Positions 1-7,248 of a stretch of 14,982 bases of DNA are shown here, in pieces. This DNA comes from JASFYU01 sp045046905. GTDB lineage: Bacteria > Bacteroidota > Bacteroidia > Flavobacteriales > Flavobacteriaceae. The stretch is from contig JASFYU010000123.1 of assembly GCA_045046905.1 (NCBI GenBank), forward strand, positions 1 through 14,982. Reading direction: 5' to 3'. A model generated the notes under the pieces. It was not told the DNA's origin. It saw only the letters and a program-made list of their open reading frames with translations, and searched no databases. Numbering within the stretch: the first letter of the stretch is position 1; each line of letters opens with the position of its first letter. The position numbers and the translations under genes were made by a program.

Positions 1-353
1 ATTATATAAAGAAAAAAACGAACATAAAATTTTGGGTTAACACCATGCTGACTTAAATCGGGGAGGTGAATAAAAAAAATAACGAGGAGCCCTAAGCTTA
101 CTACTTTTACCCACTGCCATTTTTTGGGTCGGTCAAATTGCTCGATTAAAAATTCTGTACCAATTAACCAACTGACCCCGAGTAAAAAAGTGAGGAGAAC
201 CCCGTTGAAGTGATCGAAGAGATTATTCGAATCAATTTCAATGAGGTATATAAAGAAGAGACTACCGATAATACACCATGTTAAGCTTATAGGAAATCTC
301 TTAAAAGCATGTTTGGCATTACCTGCTACCTCTTGAAGGGAAGGAAATATCAT
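1..353 (-). CDS. DUF4153-like integral membrane protein, N-terminal part only
   Basis: Reading the minus strand from an ATG at 353 gives 117 codons without a stop to the window edge, so the 3' end is missing. An in-frame TAA lies four codons upstream of that ATG, which limits the start choice. The protein opens with MIFPSLQEVAGNAKHAFKRF, then shows hydrophobic segments at about residues 24-40, 51-65 and 80-95, with charged stretches between (for example EQFDRPKKW). This opening (short amphipathic leader, then KRFP and a first membrane span) resembles the N-terminus of flavobacterial DUF4153 proteins, multi-span inner-membrane proteins of unknown role. The family call is from memory of the pattern, not a search. 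It is separated from ogt by a 405-bp gap, so it probably has its own promoter; I see only a weak TATCTTTA-type -7 candidate just before the start. Confidence 0.7.
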   Translation of the reverse strand, partial: MIFPSLQEVAGNAKHAFKRFPISLTWCIIGSLFFIYLIEIDSNNLFDHFNGVLLTFLLGVSWLIGTEFLIEQFDRPKKWQWVKVVSLGLLVIFFIHLPDLSQHGVNPKFYVRFFLYI

Positions 354-480
354 GTATAATTTTTAAATTAAAGATACGGACATATTTGAACATAAATATC
401 GTTCTTATAGTAACGGGCATATCTAAAAGTAATTTTAGCAGATGGTAAAAAAATGACTTCAGAACCAGAGTTTTAAGCTC

Positions 481-545
481 TCGAAAGCAAACCACCTTGA
501 TGCAGTCTCGATAGCTCGTGAGGGTATTAAACCCACTGGTGGGAA
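481..545 (-). repeat. Dispersed intergenic repeat, copy A
   Basis: Read on the minus strand, this segment matches 2530-2594 of the plus strand. There are two exact blocks: CACCAGTGGGTTTA (14 bases) and AGCTATCGAGACTGCATC (18 bases). The flanks between and after them differ by a few substitutions and a 2-base gap. It sits between two minus-strand genes, in gene-sense orientation. Copy A keeps only part of the palindrome that is perfect in copy B. I infer a REP-like or miniature mobile-type intergenic repeat; no encoded function is suggested. Confidence 0.75.
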
Positions 546-726
546 TAAAGAGGCGGTACAATTTTGGTGAGGCATGGTTTGTTTTTATCAGATAACAATA
601 AAATGACGCAACCGACCATGGGGTTTGTTTTGTCAATAGTAGTCAGCTATTTATTTTGCAGGTATCAAGATGTACAAGGCTGAAGTATCGACAAAGAGTA
701 ACTTTGGTTAAAATAAAAAGAGAATT

Positions 727-752
727 TTTTAAAAAACAAACCAGGTGGTTTG
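727..752 (-). terminator. Intrinsic terminator after ogt
   Basis: On the minus strand, six bases after the ogt stop codon, CAAACCA and TGGTTTG form a perfect 7-base stem around CC (realistically 6 bp with a 4-base loop). It is followed at once by a run of six T, then AAAAAA. This is the classic rho-independent layout and probably ends the CNNM-ogt transcript. Confidence 0.75.
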
Positions 753-758
753 CAAGAT

Positions 759-1232
759 TTAGAACAGTGATAGCTGTTTTGCTGGACTTTCATGCTCCAA
801 AAGCCATTTTTTACGAGGCAGGCCACCGGCGTAGCCGGTTAGTGAACCATCGCTGCCGATGACGCGATGGCAAGGAATCACGATCCATAAAGGATTCTTG
901 CCGTTGGCAGCTGCTACGGCTCTAATGGCCTTCGCATTACCTAAAGTCTTTGATAGCTCGAGATAGGATATTGTTTTTCCGAAAGGAATTTTTTGTAATG
1001 CCGTCCACACCTTTTTTTGAAAGTCGGTACCTTCAGGGTTTAGCGTTAAACTAAAGACTTCTCGTTTTCCTTCGAAGTATTCTTGTAGTTGATAGGCGGC
1101 ATCTTCCAAAACTTCAGAAACTATTCTGGTCGGATCATTTTCATTGTTTAATATTGATATGGCGGCCAGCCCTTTTTCATCACCTTGCAATTTGGCAATT
1201 CCTAAGGGGGTTTGTATGTATGCTGTTTCCAT
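759..1232 (-). CDS. ogt: Methylated-DNA--protein-cysteine S-methyltransferase (O6-alkylguanine-DNA alkyltransferase)
   Basis: A 157-residue single-use DNA repair protein that moves alkyl groups from O6-alkylguanine to its own cysteine. The acceptor is Cys121 in the family signature IPCHRVIG; the helix-turn-helix DNA-binding part lies just before it (KTISYLELSKTLGNAKAIRAVAAANGKNP region, residues about 86-114), and the N-terminal ribonuclease-H-like domain covers about residues 1-65. After the active site, GYAGGLPRKKWLLEHE is the usual C-terminal helix. Length is typical of the Ogt type without an Ada domain. The ATG is 12 bases after the CNNM stop codon, so the two are probably co-transcribed. 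The gene ends in TAA, followed by an intrinsic terminator. Whether to call it ogt or mgmt cannot be settled from sequence alone. Confidence 0.95.
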   Translation of the reverse strand: METAYIQTPLGIAKLQGDEKGLAAISILNNENDPTRIVSEVLEDAAYQLQEYFEGKREVFSLTLNPEGTDFQKKVWTALQKIPFGKTISYLELSKTLGNAKAIRAVAAANGKNPLWIVIPCHRVIGSDGSLTGYAGGLPRKKWLLEHESPAKQLSLF

Positions 1233-1244
1233 CCTAATCTGTTT

Positions 1245-2369
1245 TCAAGACATGCTCTTGGTATCGTCTTCAATAATCCCCAGCCGTTTGGCCCTAGCTT
1301 CCCAATTCTTACGTGCTAAATGTTGTAAATCTTCGACCCCGTCACTTTCATCCATGATTTCTAGTCCAAGCAGGGTCTCTATCACATCTTCCATGGTCAC
1401 CAATCCACTGACAGAGCCATATTCATCGACCACTAGGGCAATGTGTTCTTTTTGTTCAATCAGGGTTTCGAATAATTGTGGAATAGGGGTATTTCGTTTC
1501 GTAATCAAAATATCTCTTTTTATGGTGTCAAGTGCTGCTTTTCCTCGTTCATAAATAATTTCTTCGAGCACATTGTCTTTTAGCACATATCCGGTAATGG
1601 TATCCATACTTTCTTTGTAAACGGGGATTCTAGAAAAAGAAAGCTTTGGGTTGTCTTTAAAAAAAGCCTTAATAGATAAACTTTCGGGGGCCGTTTTCAT
1701 TACCGTTCTAGGCGTCATAATGTCTTTTGCCAATATTTCATTAAAGCGCAAAAGGTTTTTTATTATTTTAGATTCTGATTCTTGAAAAACGCCTTCTTCA
1801 TGTGCGATATCAGTCATGGCGGTAAAATCTGCTCTACTTAGCACACTGCCATGATGCCCTTTTTTTCCGATAAGTTTGGTGAAAAGTTGCAGCACCCATA
1901 ATAATCCGGTCCATTTTAGAACCCAAACCATGCCTTTTAGCGTTATGGTGGTTATTTTTGACAACTGTTTCCAATAGGTGGCCCCGATTGTTTTCGGAAT
2001 AATTTCCGATGCTACTAAAATTAAAATGGTCATCAGCGTAGATACTACGCCGACCATAAGGTCTTCTGTAAATTCAATGCCTAAAATTGATTGTTGTTCA
2101 TTGCCGTAGATACCGGCATAGGCAATCTTGGCCTGTACGCCGACCATAATGGCCCCAACCGTATGGGCTATGGTATTTACGGTAAGAATTGCAATAAGCG
2201 GTTTGTCTACGTCTTTTTTTAAATTTTCTAGCCCGTTTGCATAACTGACCCCTTCCTTCTTTTTAAGGTTGATGAAAGTGGGGGTGACACTCAATAGTAC
2301 CGCTTCTAAAATGGAGCAGATAAAGGAAAAAAAGATAGATATAGCAGCAAAAAATAGGAGTAATGCCAT
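1245..2369 (-). CDS. CNNM-domain (DUF21) and CBS-pair membrane protein, CorC/HlyC-like
   Basis: An inner-membrane protein of the CNNM/CorC family, members of which are linked to Mg2+ or other cation export; the substrate here is unknown. Residues about 1-165 form the DUF21/CNNM domain, with several hydrophobic segments and the signature SEIIPKTIGA. Two CBS motifs follow: IMTPRTVMKTAPESLS with SRIPVYKE, then LVVDEYGSVSGLVTMEDVIE. The protein ends soon after the second CBS motif, so the C-terminal CorC_HlyC domain found in longer relatives is absent. I chose ATG 2369 (374 residues) because the family normally begins just before the first membrane span (MALLLFFAAISIFFSFICS). The frame stays open upstream to a TTG at 2417, which would add 16 residues. 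The gene lies 12 bases upstream of ogt and 222 bases after the DinB-like gene, a gap that holds repeat copy B. Confidence 0.9.
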   Translation of the reverse strand: MALLLFFAAISIFFSFICSILEAVLLSVTPTFINLKKKEGVSYANGLENLKKDVDKPLIAILTVNTIAHTVGAIMVGVQAKIAYAGIYGNEQQSILGIEFTEDLMVGVVSTLMTILILVASEIIPKTIGATYWKQLSKITTITLKGMVWVLKWTGLLWVLQLFTKLIGKKGHHGSVLSRADFTAMTDIAHEEGVFQESESKIIKNLLRFNEILAKDIMTPRTVMKTAPESLSIKAFFKDNPKLSFSRIPVYKESMDTITGYVLKDNVLEEIIYERGKAALDTIKRDILITKRNTPIPQLFETLIEQKEHIALVVDEYGSVSGLVTMEDVIETLLGLEIMDESDGVEDLQHLARKNWEARAKRLGIIEDDTKSMS

Positions 2370-2529
2370 GAAATTTAAATAAGTATGACTAATGTACTCA
2401 TTTATGAAGATATTCAATCGTAAACCGGGGATGCTTTTATGATATATAAGCGCATTTATTATCTTTTTTATGAATTATTTTTTCTTGAATCAATGGTAAT
2501 TTTAGGGGATAACAGGAGTTTAAAATGTA

Positions 2530-2594
2530 TTCTCACCAGTGGGTTTACTGCCCTGTCGATAGCTATCGAGACTGCATCGAGGTAGTTTACTTCA
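2530..2594 (+). repeat. Dispersed intergenic repeat, copy B, with perfect 14-bp palindrome
   Basis: Plus-strand partner of 481-545, sharing exact blocks of 14 and 18 bases. It contains the perfect palindrome TCGATAGCTATCGA at 2556-2569. Its end overlaps the TGA stop codon of the DinB-like gene (2592-2594), so it lies directly behind that gene in antisense orientation. No T-run follows the palindrome on the minus strand, so it does not look like a standard terminator, though the hairpin could protect an mRNA end. Confidence 0.75.
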
Positions 2595-3203
2595 ATTCCT
2601 AACCTTTCCTGTAAAAACACTGGGCTTATCAGCCCCAGATGCAAAGGGGTTTCCAGAGGATCGTCTAAAAGAAACTATTTGGCCTATATGCCATAAGGCA
2701 TCGGCAATAGGGCCGTTTAATTGATTCCAGAACGGAAATTCGGATTGTTCCTTATCATTTTTAAAAATAATTGTATAGTTTTCGAAGTCAGCGGCAGAGC
2801 TGTTTCGTAGTATATCGGCTGCTTCTTGTATCAATACTAGCGTTTCTTTTCTCTTGCCTTGAAAATCAAGTTCAGGATATTTCTTTCCGTTTATGTTTGG
2901 CCTTTGATTTGCCGAATTGTTCACTACACGTACCAAACCCAAAATATGGTCTATAGTATCTTCTGTGGTCCTAGCTTTATTGTTGGGTTTAAAACTTAGG
3001 TCTTCAGGTCTTAAGCCGTCTGTGGCCCAATAAAATCGAAAGCCTAGGCCGTCTAATAATCTAGCGGTGACTGTGCCTGCGGTATAAGTTTCAGAATATT
3101 CATCAGGTATTTCTCGGTAGGGTAGATCCATGGTTTTAGAAGATTGCGAATATATGATTTGAGCAAGAATCAAAAAGACGAATAGAAGCGTTACTTTTTT
3201 CAT
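2592..3203 (-). CDS. Exported DinB-fold protein
   Basis: A 203-residue protein with an apparent signal peptide (MKKVTLLFVFLILAQIIYSQ), so probably periplasmic. The rest fits a four-helix DinB/YfiT-like fold. TIDHILGLVRVV gives a His (H86) on helix 2, and DALWHIGQIVSFRR near the C-terminus matches the HxxxHRGQ motif of the fold, with H172 and Q175. The position that is usually the first His of that motif is Asp168, so the metal site could be H86-D168-H172 instead of three His. DinB-fold proteins include bacillithiol or mycothiol transferases and many metalloenzymes of unknown reaction; no substrate can be assigned here. The start codon is supported by the signal peptide. It lies 92 bases after the serine hydrolase on the same strand; co-transcription is possible but unproven. 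Confidence 0.7.
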   Translation of the reverse strand: MKKVTLLFVFLILAQIIYSQSSKTMDLPYREIPDEYSETYTAGTVTARLLDGLGFRFYWATDGLRPEDLSFKPNNKARTTEDTIDHILGLVRVVNNSANQRPNINGKKYPELDFQGKRKETLVLIQEAADILRNSSAADFENYTIIFKNDKEQSEFPFWNQLNGPIADALWHIGQIVSFRRSSGNPFASGADKPSVFTGKVRN

Positions 3204-3295
3204 TGGACAAACAGTAAGGAATTGATTTAGTTACTTAGGGCGAACTCAGGTTTCAAGCTTTGTTTATGTCAGATTATTGAAATGCTAGAGTACTA

Positions 3296-4639
3296 TTATT
3301 TTTGCTGCTGATCTTGAGTAAAACCACTTTGATAAAAAACCTGATGTAGGGCTGAACGAATATTCAGGCTATATAGGTTTCTATTTTCGCGTGTGGGGTT
3401 TACCCTATTGGAAAGAAAAATAAATACCAATTGGTTTTCAGGGTCCGCCCATATAAAAGTACCCGTAAAGCCACCATGTCCAAAGCTTTTAGGGCTCGCT
3501 TCTTGGGCTGGGTAGGCATCGGCAAGAGGCAAATCGGCGTTGTTTAACAAAGGCTTGTCAAAGCCCAATCCTCGCCTATTTTCATTTTCAGGGTATTGTA
3601 CGGTAATAAATTCCTTGATGGTTTTTTTCGATATATAGCGTTTGCCTCCATAGCTGCCATAGTTTTGGTACATCTGCATGAGTTTCGCTAGATCATTCGC
3701 CGTTGCAAAGAGGCCGGCATTGCCTGAAATACCCCCTAAAAGAGAGGCGTTCTCATCGTGAACCCAGCCTTGGGTCAAGGCATGTCGAAATAGGGTGTCT
3801 TGTTCGGTCGGCACAATCTTGTTCGAAAAATGTTTTGTCTTGGGGCGAAACCCAAAGGTAGTGGCACCTAGGGGCCCATAAAAATGCTGTGCCAAATAGG
3901 ATTCATACGATTGGCCGGTCAATTGTTTTATGAGCTGTGGAAAAATCAAGAAGGTCAGGCCTGAATACTTGTATTTTTTATCGTGCGATACCTTAGACCG
4001 ATTGATTATTCTGTACATTTTTCGATTGAACCTATTCTTTACGAATAAGTGCTCATAGGCTTGGTTCTCAAATCCGGGTCTTGATACCGTTTTGACGAAG
4101 CGTTTTTTTATCGCGCCATTTTTTTTAAGTACCTCATTGAGAAATATGATGTAGGGAGTCAAGCCTGCCTGATGTGCTAAAATTTCTCGAAGCGTCAACT
4201 CTTTTTTGTCTTTTCGATTTCGCCAAGGTTTCCAATAGCGGCTAAAAGGGGCGTCGAGATTTAATTTTCCCTCATCTACCAATTTCATTATAGCCGGTAA
4301 TGGACCGGTAATTTTGGTGACCGAAGCCAAATCATAAATATCATTTAAGGCCACGGTCTGAACCGAGTCGTAGGTGTGAAACCCATAGGCTTTATGAAAG
4401 ATAATCTTGCCGTTTTTGGCTACTAGTAGCTGGGCACCTGGGAAGGCCTCATTTTTTATACCTTTCGTTATTATTGAATCTACTTTAGTATGTATGAATA
4501 CGGAGTCTAAACCCACTTCGGACGGACTCGCATACGACAGTTCAGTTTGTGAAGAAATGGATAGCTGAACAGAGGTATCTTCTTGGGCATGGGCATTTGT
4601 GACAAATAAACCAAGTAGTACAAAATAGATATATTTCAT
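3296..4639 (-). CDS. Exported serine hydrolase of the beta-lactamase/PBP-like family
   Basis: 447 residues, with a signal peptide ending near NAHA|QEDT. The class C beta-lactamase/esterase catalytic set is present: the SxxK motif ASVTK at 105-109 (nucleophile S106, K109), the YxN position as Y225-S-G, and HGG at 388-390 in place of KTG. The stretch FPGAQLLVAKNGKIIFHKAYG is typical of the family, as is the GGISGNAGLFATANDLAKL segment. Members include D-alanyl-D-alanine carboxypeptidases, esterases and true AmpC enzymes, so substrate cannot be read from sequence. In many Bacteroidota a closely similar domain is fused behind a GH3 glycosidase; here it stands alone, and an acceptor in murein recycling is one possibility. 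It begins 78 bases after hemB on the same strand and could be read through from the heme genes, with no evident functional link. Confidence 0.85.
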   Translation of the reverse strand: MKYIYFVLLGLFVTNAHAQEDTSVQLSISSQTELSYASPSEVGLDSVFIHTKVDSIITKGIKNEAFPGAQLLVAKNGKIIFHKAYGFHTYDSVQTVALNDIYDLASVTKITGPLPAIMKLVDEGKLNLDAPFSRYWKPWRNRKDKKELTLREILAHQAGLTPYIIFLNEVLKKNGAIKKRFVKTVSRPGFENQAYEHLFVKNRFNRKMYRIINRSKVSHDKKYKYSGLTFLIFPQLIKQLTGQSYESYLAQHFYGPLGATTFGFRPKTKHFSNKIVPTEQDTLFRHALTQGWVHDENASLLGGISGNAGLFATANDLAKLMQMYQNYGSYGGKRYISKKTIKEFITVQYPENENRRGLGFDKPLLNNADLPLADAYPAQEASPKSFGHGGFTGTFIWADPENQLVFIFLSNRVNPTRENRNLYSLNIRSALHQVFYQSGFTQDQQQK

Positions 4640-4717
4640 ATATAGATGACTTTTAATAAGTTACGATAAGAATTTTGAATATTTTTTACAAAAGAGATGT
4701 CGTTTTTCGCAATGGCC

Positions 4718-5707
4718 TTATCCTAGCAAGCGAACCACATCCTTGGCGAAATAACTCGCAATAATATTCGCCCCAGCTCTTTTTATGGCCATCAATTGTT
4801 CAATCATAACGGCATCGTGGTCGAGCCACCCTTTTTCAGCCGCAGCCTTCAGCATGGCATATTCTCCAGATACTTGATATACCGCGACAGGCACATCGAC
4901 TTCATTTTTGATTTCACGAACAATATCTAAATAACATAGGCCGGGCTTGATCATTACAATATCAGCCCCTTCCTCAATATCCATCTGGGTTTCTTTTATT
5001 GCCTCGAAGCGGTTAGAAAAATCCATTTGGTATGTTTTCTTGTCTTTTGGAACATTCGCAATATCTACGGGAGCCGAATCAAGGGCGTCACGAAAGGGGC
5101 CGTAAAAAGCACTGGCATATTTGGCGCTATAGCTCATAATACCGGTATCAGTATACCCCTCTTCTTCTAGTGCTTCTCGAATGGTCAATATTCTACCGTC
5201 CATCATATCACTGGGTGCGACAAAGTCTGCCCCGGCCTCGGCATGTGAGATACTCATCTCGGCTAACAGCTCAGCGGTTTCATCATTTAATATCTTCCCG
5301 CTTGCTACAATACCATCGTGCCCATAGGATGAGTAGGGGTCTAGGGCGACATCAGTCATGACCAGCATATCAGGGCAGGCTTCTTTCACTTTTTTAATAG
5401 CCAGCTGCATGAGACCGTCAGGGTTCAACGCCTCAGTACCTTTGTTGTCTTTTAGGGCATCAGGTACCTTTACAAAGAGTAATACGGCACAAAGACCCAT
5501 ATGCCAAAGTTCTTTCACCTCTTTTTCCAAATGGTCTAAACTCATGCGGTAATAATTGGGCATTGATGCTATTTCTTCGCGTACGTCTTTACCTTCTACT
5601 ACAAAAAGCGGTACTAAAAAATCATCTGGTGTCAGTATGGTTTCCCTCACCAACCTCCTAATAGATGCATTGGTTCGGAGTCTTCGATTTCTTATCAGTG
5701 GATACAT
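4718..5707 (-). CDS. hemB: Delta-aminolevulinic acid dehydratase (porphobilinogen synthase)
   Basis: Condenses two 5-aminolevulinate molecules to porphobilinogen in the cytoplasm. All 329 residues align with the family's usual length. The two Schiff-base lysines are visible: K196 in SYSAKYASAFYGPFR and K254 in MIKPG. The N-terminal RRLRTNASIRRLVRET and the segment MTDVALDPYSSYGHDG (about 117-132) are characteristic. That segment has no cysteines where zinc-dependent enzymes carry a three-Cys site, so this is the cysteine-free, Mg2+-type active site. It is the last recognisable heme gene in the cluster, 72 bases after hemF. That gap contains a candidate -7 element (5740-5747), so hemB may have its own promoter as well as read-through from upstream. 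Confidence 0.97.
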   Translation of the reverse strand: MYPLIRNRRLRTNASIRRLVRETILTPDDFLVPLFVVEGKDVREEIASMPNYYRMSLDHLEKEVKELWHMGLCAVLLFVKVPDALKDNKGTEALNPDGLMQLAIKKVKEACPDMLVMTDVALDPYSSYGHDGIVASGKILNDETAELLAEMSISHAEAGADFVAPSDMMDGRILTIREALEEEGYTDTGIMSYSAKYASAFYGPFRDALDSAPVDIANVPKDKKTYQMDFSNRFEAIKETQMDIEEGADIVMIKPGLCYLDIVREIKNEVDVPVAVYQVSGEYAMLKAAAEKGWLDHDAVMIEQLMAIKRAGANIIASYFAKDVVRLLG

Positions 5708-5739
5708 GGTATTTTTGTTTAGATTGGATTTTCAATACC

Positions 5740-5747
5740 CAAAGTTA
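5740..5747 (-). promoter_or_regulatory. Candidate Bacteroidota -7 promoter element before hemB
   Basis: On the minus strand TAACTTTG matches the Bacteroidota sigma -7 consensus TAnnTTTG exactly and lies 32 bases before the hemB ATG. No TTTG is seen at the expected -33 spacing, so only half of the promoter is supported. A match of this kind can occur by chance in AT-rich DNA. Confidence 0.3.
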
Positions 5748-5779
5748 TCAATTTAAGTGTATTAGTTCTGCATGCTATT

Positions 5780-6682
5780 TTAAATCCATTCTTTGGGTGT
5801 TTTCAAAACCTCCAATAAACGTTCTTCTTCACTTCCTTCTTCTGGTTGGTGGTCATACTGCCATTGTACATGAGGCGGTAGGCTCATTAAAATGCTTTCG
5901 ATACGCCCATTGGTCTTTAGTCCGAACAGGGTGCCCTTATCGTGTACTAAATTGAATTCGACATAGCGGCCACGTCTAATTTCTTGCCAGTTCCTTTGTT
6001 CTTTGGTGTATTCAAGGCTTTGTCGTTTTGTAACGATTGGTATATAACAGTCAAGAAAACTATTGCCCACCTCGGTTACAAAATTATACCAATCTTGCAT
6101 GGCCATGGTGTCGGTTTTTTTAAGACGATCAAAGAATAGGCCCCCAAGACCTCGTGCTTCATTGCGGTGTGCATTCCAAAAGTACGCGTCGCACTGTTTT
6201 TTATAGCGATTATAAAATTCGGAATTATGCCGGTCACAAGCCCTTTTGCAAATGCTGTGAAAATGGGTAGCATCTTCCTCGAACAAATAATAAGGCGTTA
6301 GGTCTTGCCCGCCACCAAACCACTGATCTGCGATTTTCCCATTCGTATCATACAATTCAAAATACCGCCAATTGGCGTGTACGGTAGGTACTAGTGGGCT
6401 TTTGGGGTGAAGGACCAGACTTAAGCCACAGGCATAGAAATTAGCATCTTTAACCCCAAAATAAGTTTGCATGCTTTTTGGTAATTCTCCATGAACAGCA
6501 GAAATATTAACGCCTCCTTTTTCAAAAAGGCTTCCGTTTTCGATAACCCTGGTTCTTCCGCCACCTCCTTCGTGGCGCTCCCAAATATCCTCACGAAATT
6601 TGGCCTTGCCATCTACGGCTTCTAGTTTAGAAGTGATGGTGTCTTGTAGTTCTTGTATGTAGTTGTAGAATTTGTCTTTCAT
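5780..6682 (-). CDS. hemF: Oxygen-dependent coproporphyrinogen III oxidase
   Basis: Converts coproporphyrinogen III to protoporphyrinogen IX with O2 by oxidative decarboxylation of two propionates; cytoplasmic homodimer. The 300 residues have the family hallmarks: GGGGRTRVIENG (39-50), EKGGVNISAVHGELP, the signature LVPTVHANWRYFEL (H102), ADQWFGGGQDLTPYYLFEEDATHFH (H142), the conserved H172 in AHRNEARGLGG, and GRYVEFNLVHDKGTLFGLKTNGRIESILMSLPP near the C-terminus. It implies that the heme pathway works under aerobic conditions in this organism; an oxygen-independent HemN is not in the window. The ATG at 6682 lies 23 bases after the GNAT gene, and a second ATG just upstream is out of frame. 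Confidence 0.97.
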   Translation of the reverse strand: MKDKFYNYIQELQDTITSKLEAVDGKAKFREDIWERHEGGGGRTRVIENGSLFEKGGVNISAVHGELPKSMQTYFGVKDANFYACGLSLVLHPKSPLVPTVHANWRYFELYDTNGKIADQWFGGGQDLTPYYLFEEDATHFHSICKRACDRHNSEFYNRYKKQCDAYFWNAHRNEARGLGGLFFDRLKKTDTMAMQDWYNFVTEVGNSFLDCYIPIVTKRQSLEYTKEQRNWQEIRRGRYVEFNLVHDKGTLFGLKTNGRIESILMSLPPHVQWQYDHQPEEGSEEERLLEVLKTPKEWI

Positions 6683-6705
6683 TTTATTGTCATTGGGGAG
6701 ATCTG

Positions 6706-7227
6706 TCAGGTTTGTGATTTTAGCTCATATAATTCCATATCTAAAGCTTCTTCATTGGGTGGAGTATATCCTTTTTCCAATGTTTTAATCCATAAATAGG
6801 TATTATTTTCAGCTACCTTAATACTCCCTATATTGCTTCTGTGTACAATGACCTGAAGTTTCTCTAACCCTAAGTCAGAAAATGCATAGTTCGTTATTTC
6901 GCGTATAGCTTTGGTCATCCACCCTTTGCTTTCATGTTTAGAGTCAATACAATACGCCAATTCGGCTACTTTTTTGTTCTGGTCTATGTTTTTGATGATT
7001 AGACGTCCAACTACCTTTGTCTTCTCTTTGATGGCATAGGTAAACGCTGTCTTTGCTCTAATTTCTTTGTCTTTTCTTAAAATGTATTCCTTTGATGCTG
7101 CTTCACTCAGATTTTGCTCAAGTGTTTTTGGAAAGAAACGGCTGTAGCGTTCATTGTTTGAAAGCATTAACGCACTAAGGCTTTTAGCGTCTTTTATATG
7201 CAATGGTTTTATTTCAAAATGTTCCAT
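6706..7227 (-). CDS. GNAT-family N-acetyltransferase (RimJ/RimL-like)
   Basis: A 173-residue acetyl-CoA-dependent acetyltransferase of the RimJ/RimL type. The opening FEIKPLHIKDAKSLSALML is a typical first strand and helix, VVGRLIIKNI is the central strand, and AYCIDSKHESKGWMTKAIREITNYAF (91-116) is motif A, with ESKGWMTKA replacing the common QGKGYATEA pyrophosphate loop. VIVHRSNIGSIKVAENN is motif B, where the Asn-Ile-Gly-Ser-Ile stretch follows the usual N-x-x-S pattern. It sits between hemE and hemF, 21 and 23 bases from each, so it is almost surely in the same operon. Its target is unknown: ribosomal protein N-termini, a small molecule, or a heme enzyme are all possible, and nothing in sequence decides. 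Confidence 0.85.
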   Translation of the reverse strand: MEHFEIKPLHIKDAKSLSALMLSNNERYSRFFPKTLEQNLSEAASKEYILRKDKEIRAKTAFTYAIKEKTKVVGRLIIKNIDQNKKVAELAYCIDSKHESKGWMTKAIREITNYAFSDLGLEKLQVIVHRSNIGSIKVAENNTYLWIKTLEKGYTPPNEEALDMELYELKSQT

Positions 7228-7248
7228 TGTTCATAAAGGTTTCATTTT

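Larger units (their letters stand above)
354..758. other. 405-bp intergenic region between ogt and the DUF4153 gene
   Basis: No credible gene lies here. On its right it holds the ogt terminator (727-752), and near the middle the minus-strand copy of the dispersed repeat (481-545). A 105-codon minus-strand frame (319-636) crosses the repeat and the start of the DUF4153 gene, and looks non-coding. The rest is AT-rich sequence with no tRNA-like fold that I can see. It may contain the promoter for the DUF4153 gene, but no full TAnnTTTG element is visible. Confidence 0.6.

Noticed and set aside
319..636. 105-codon minus-strand frame before the DUF4153 gene
   Set aside because: It crosses the dispersed repeat and overlaps the start of the DUF4153 gene in another frame; composition looks random and there is no recognisable domain.
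2370..2417. TTG-initiated 16-residue extension of the CNNM protein
   Set aside because: The family usually begins immediately before the first membrane span, which fits ATG 2369. The TTG start cannot be fully excluded.
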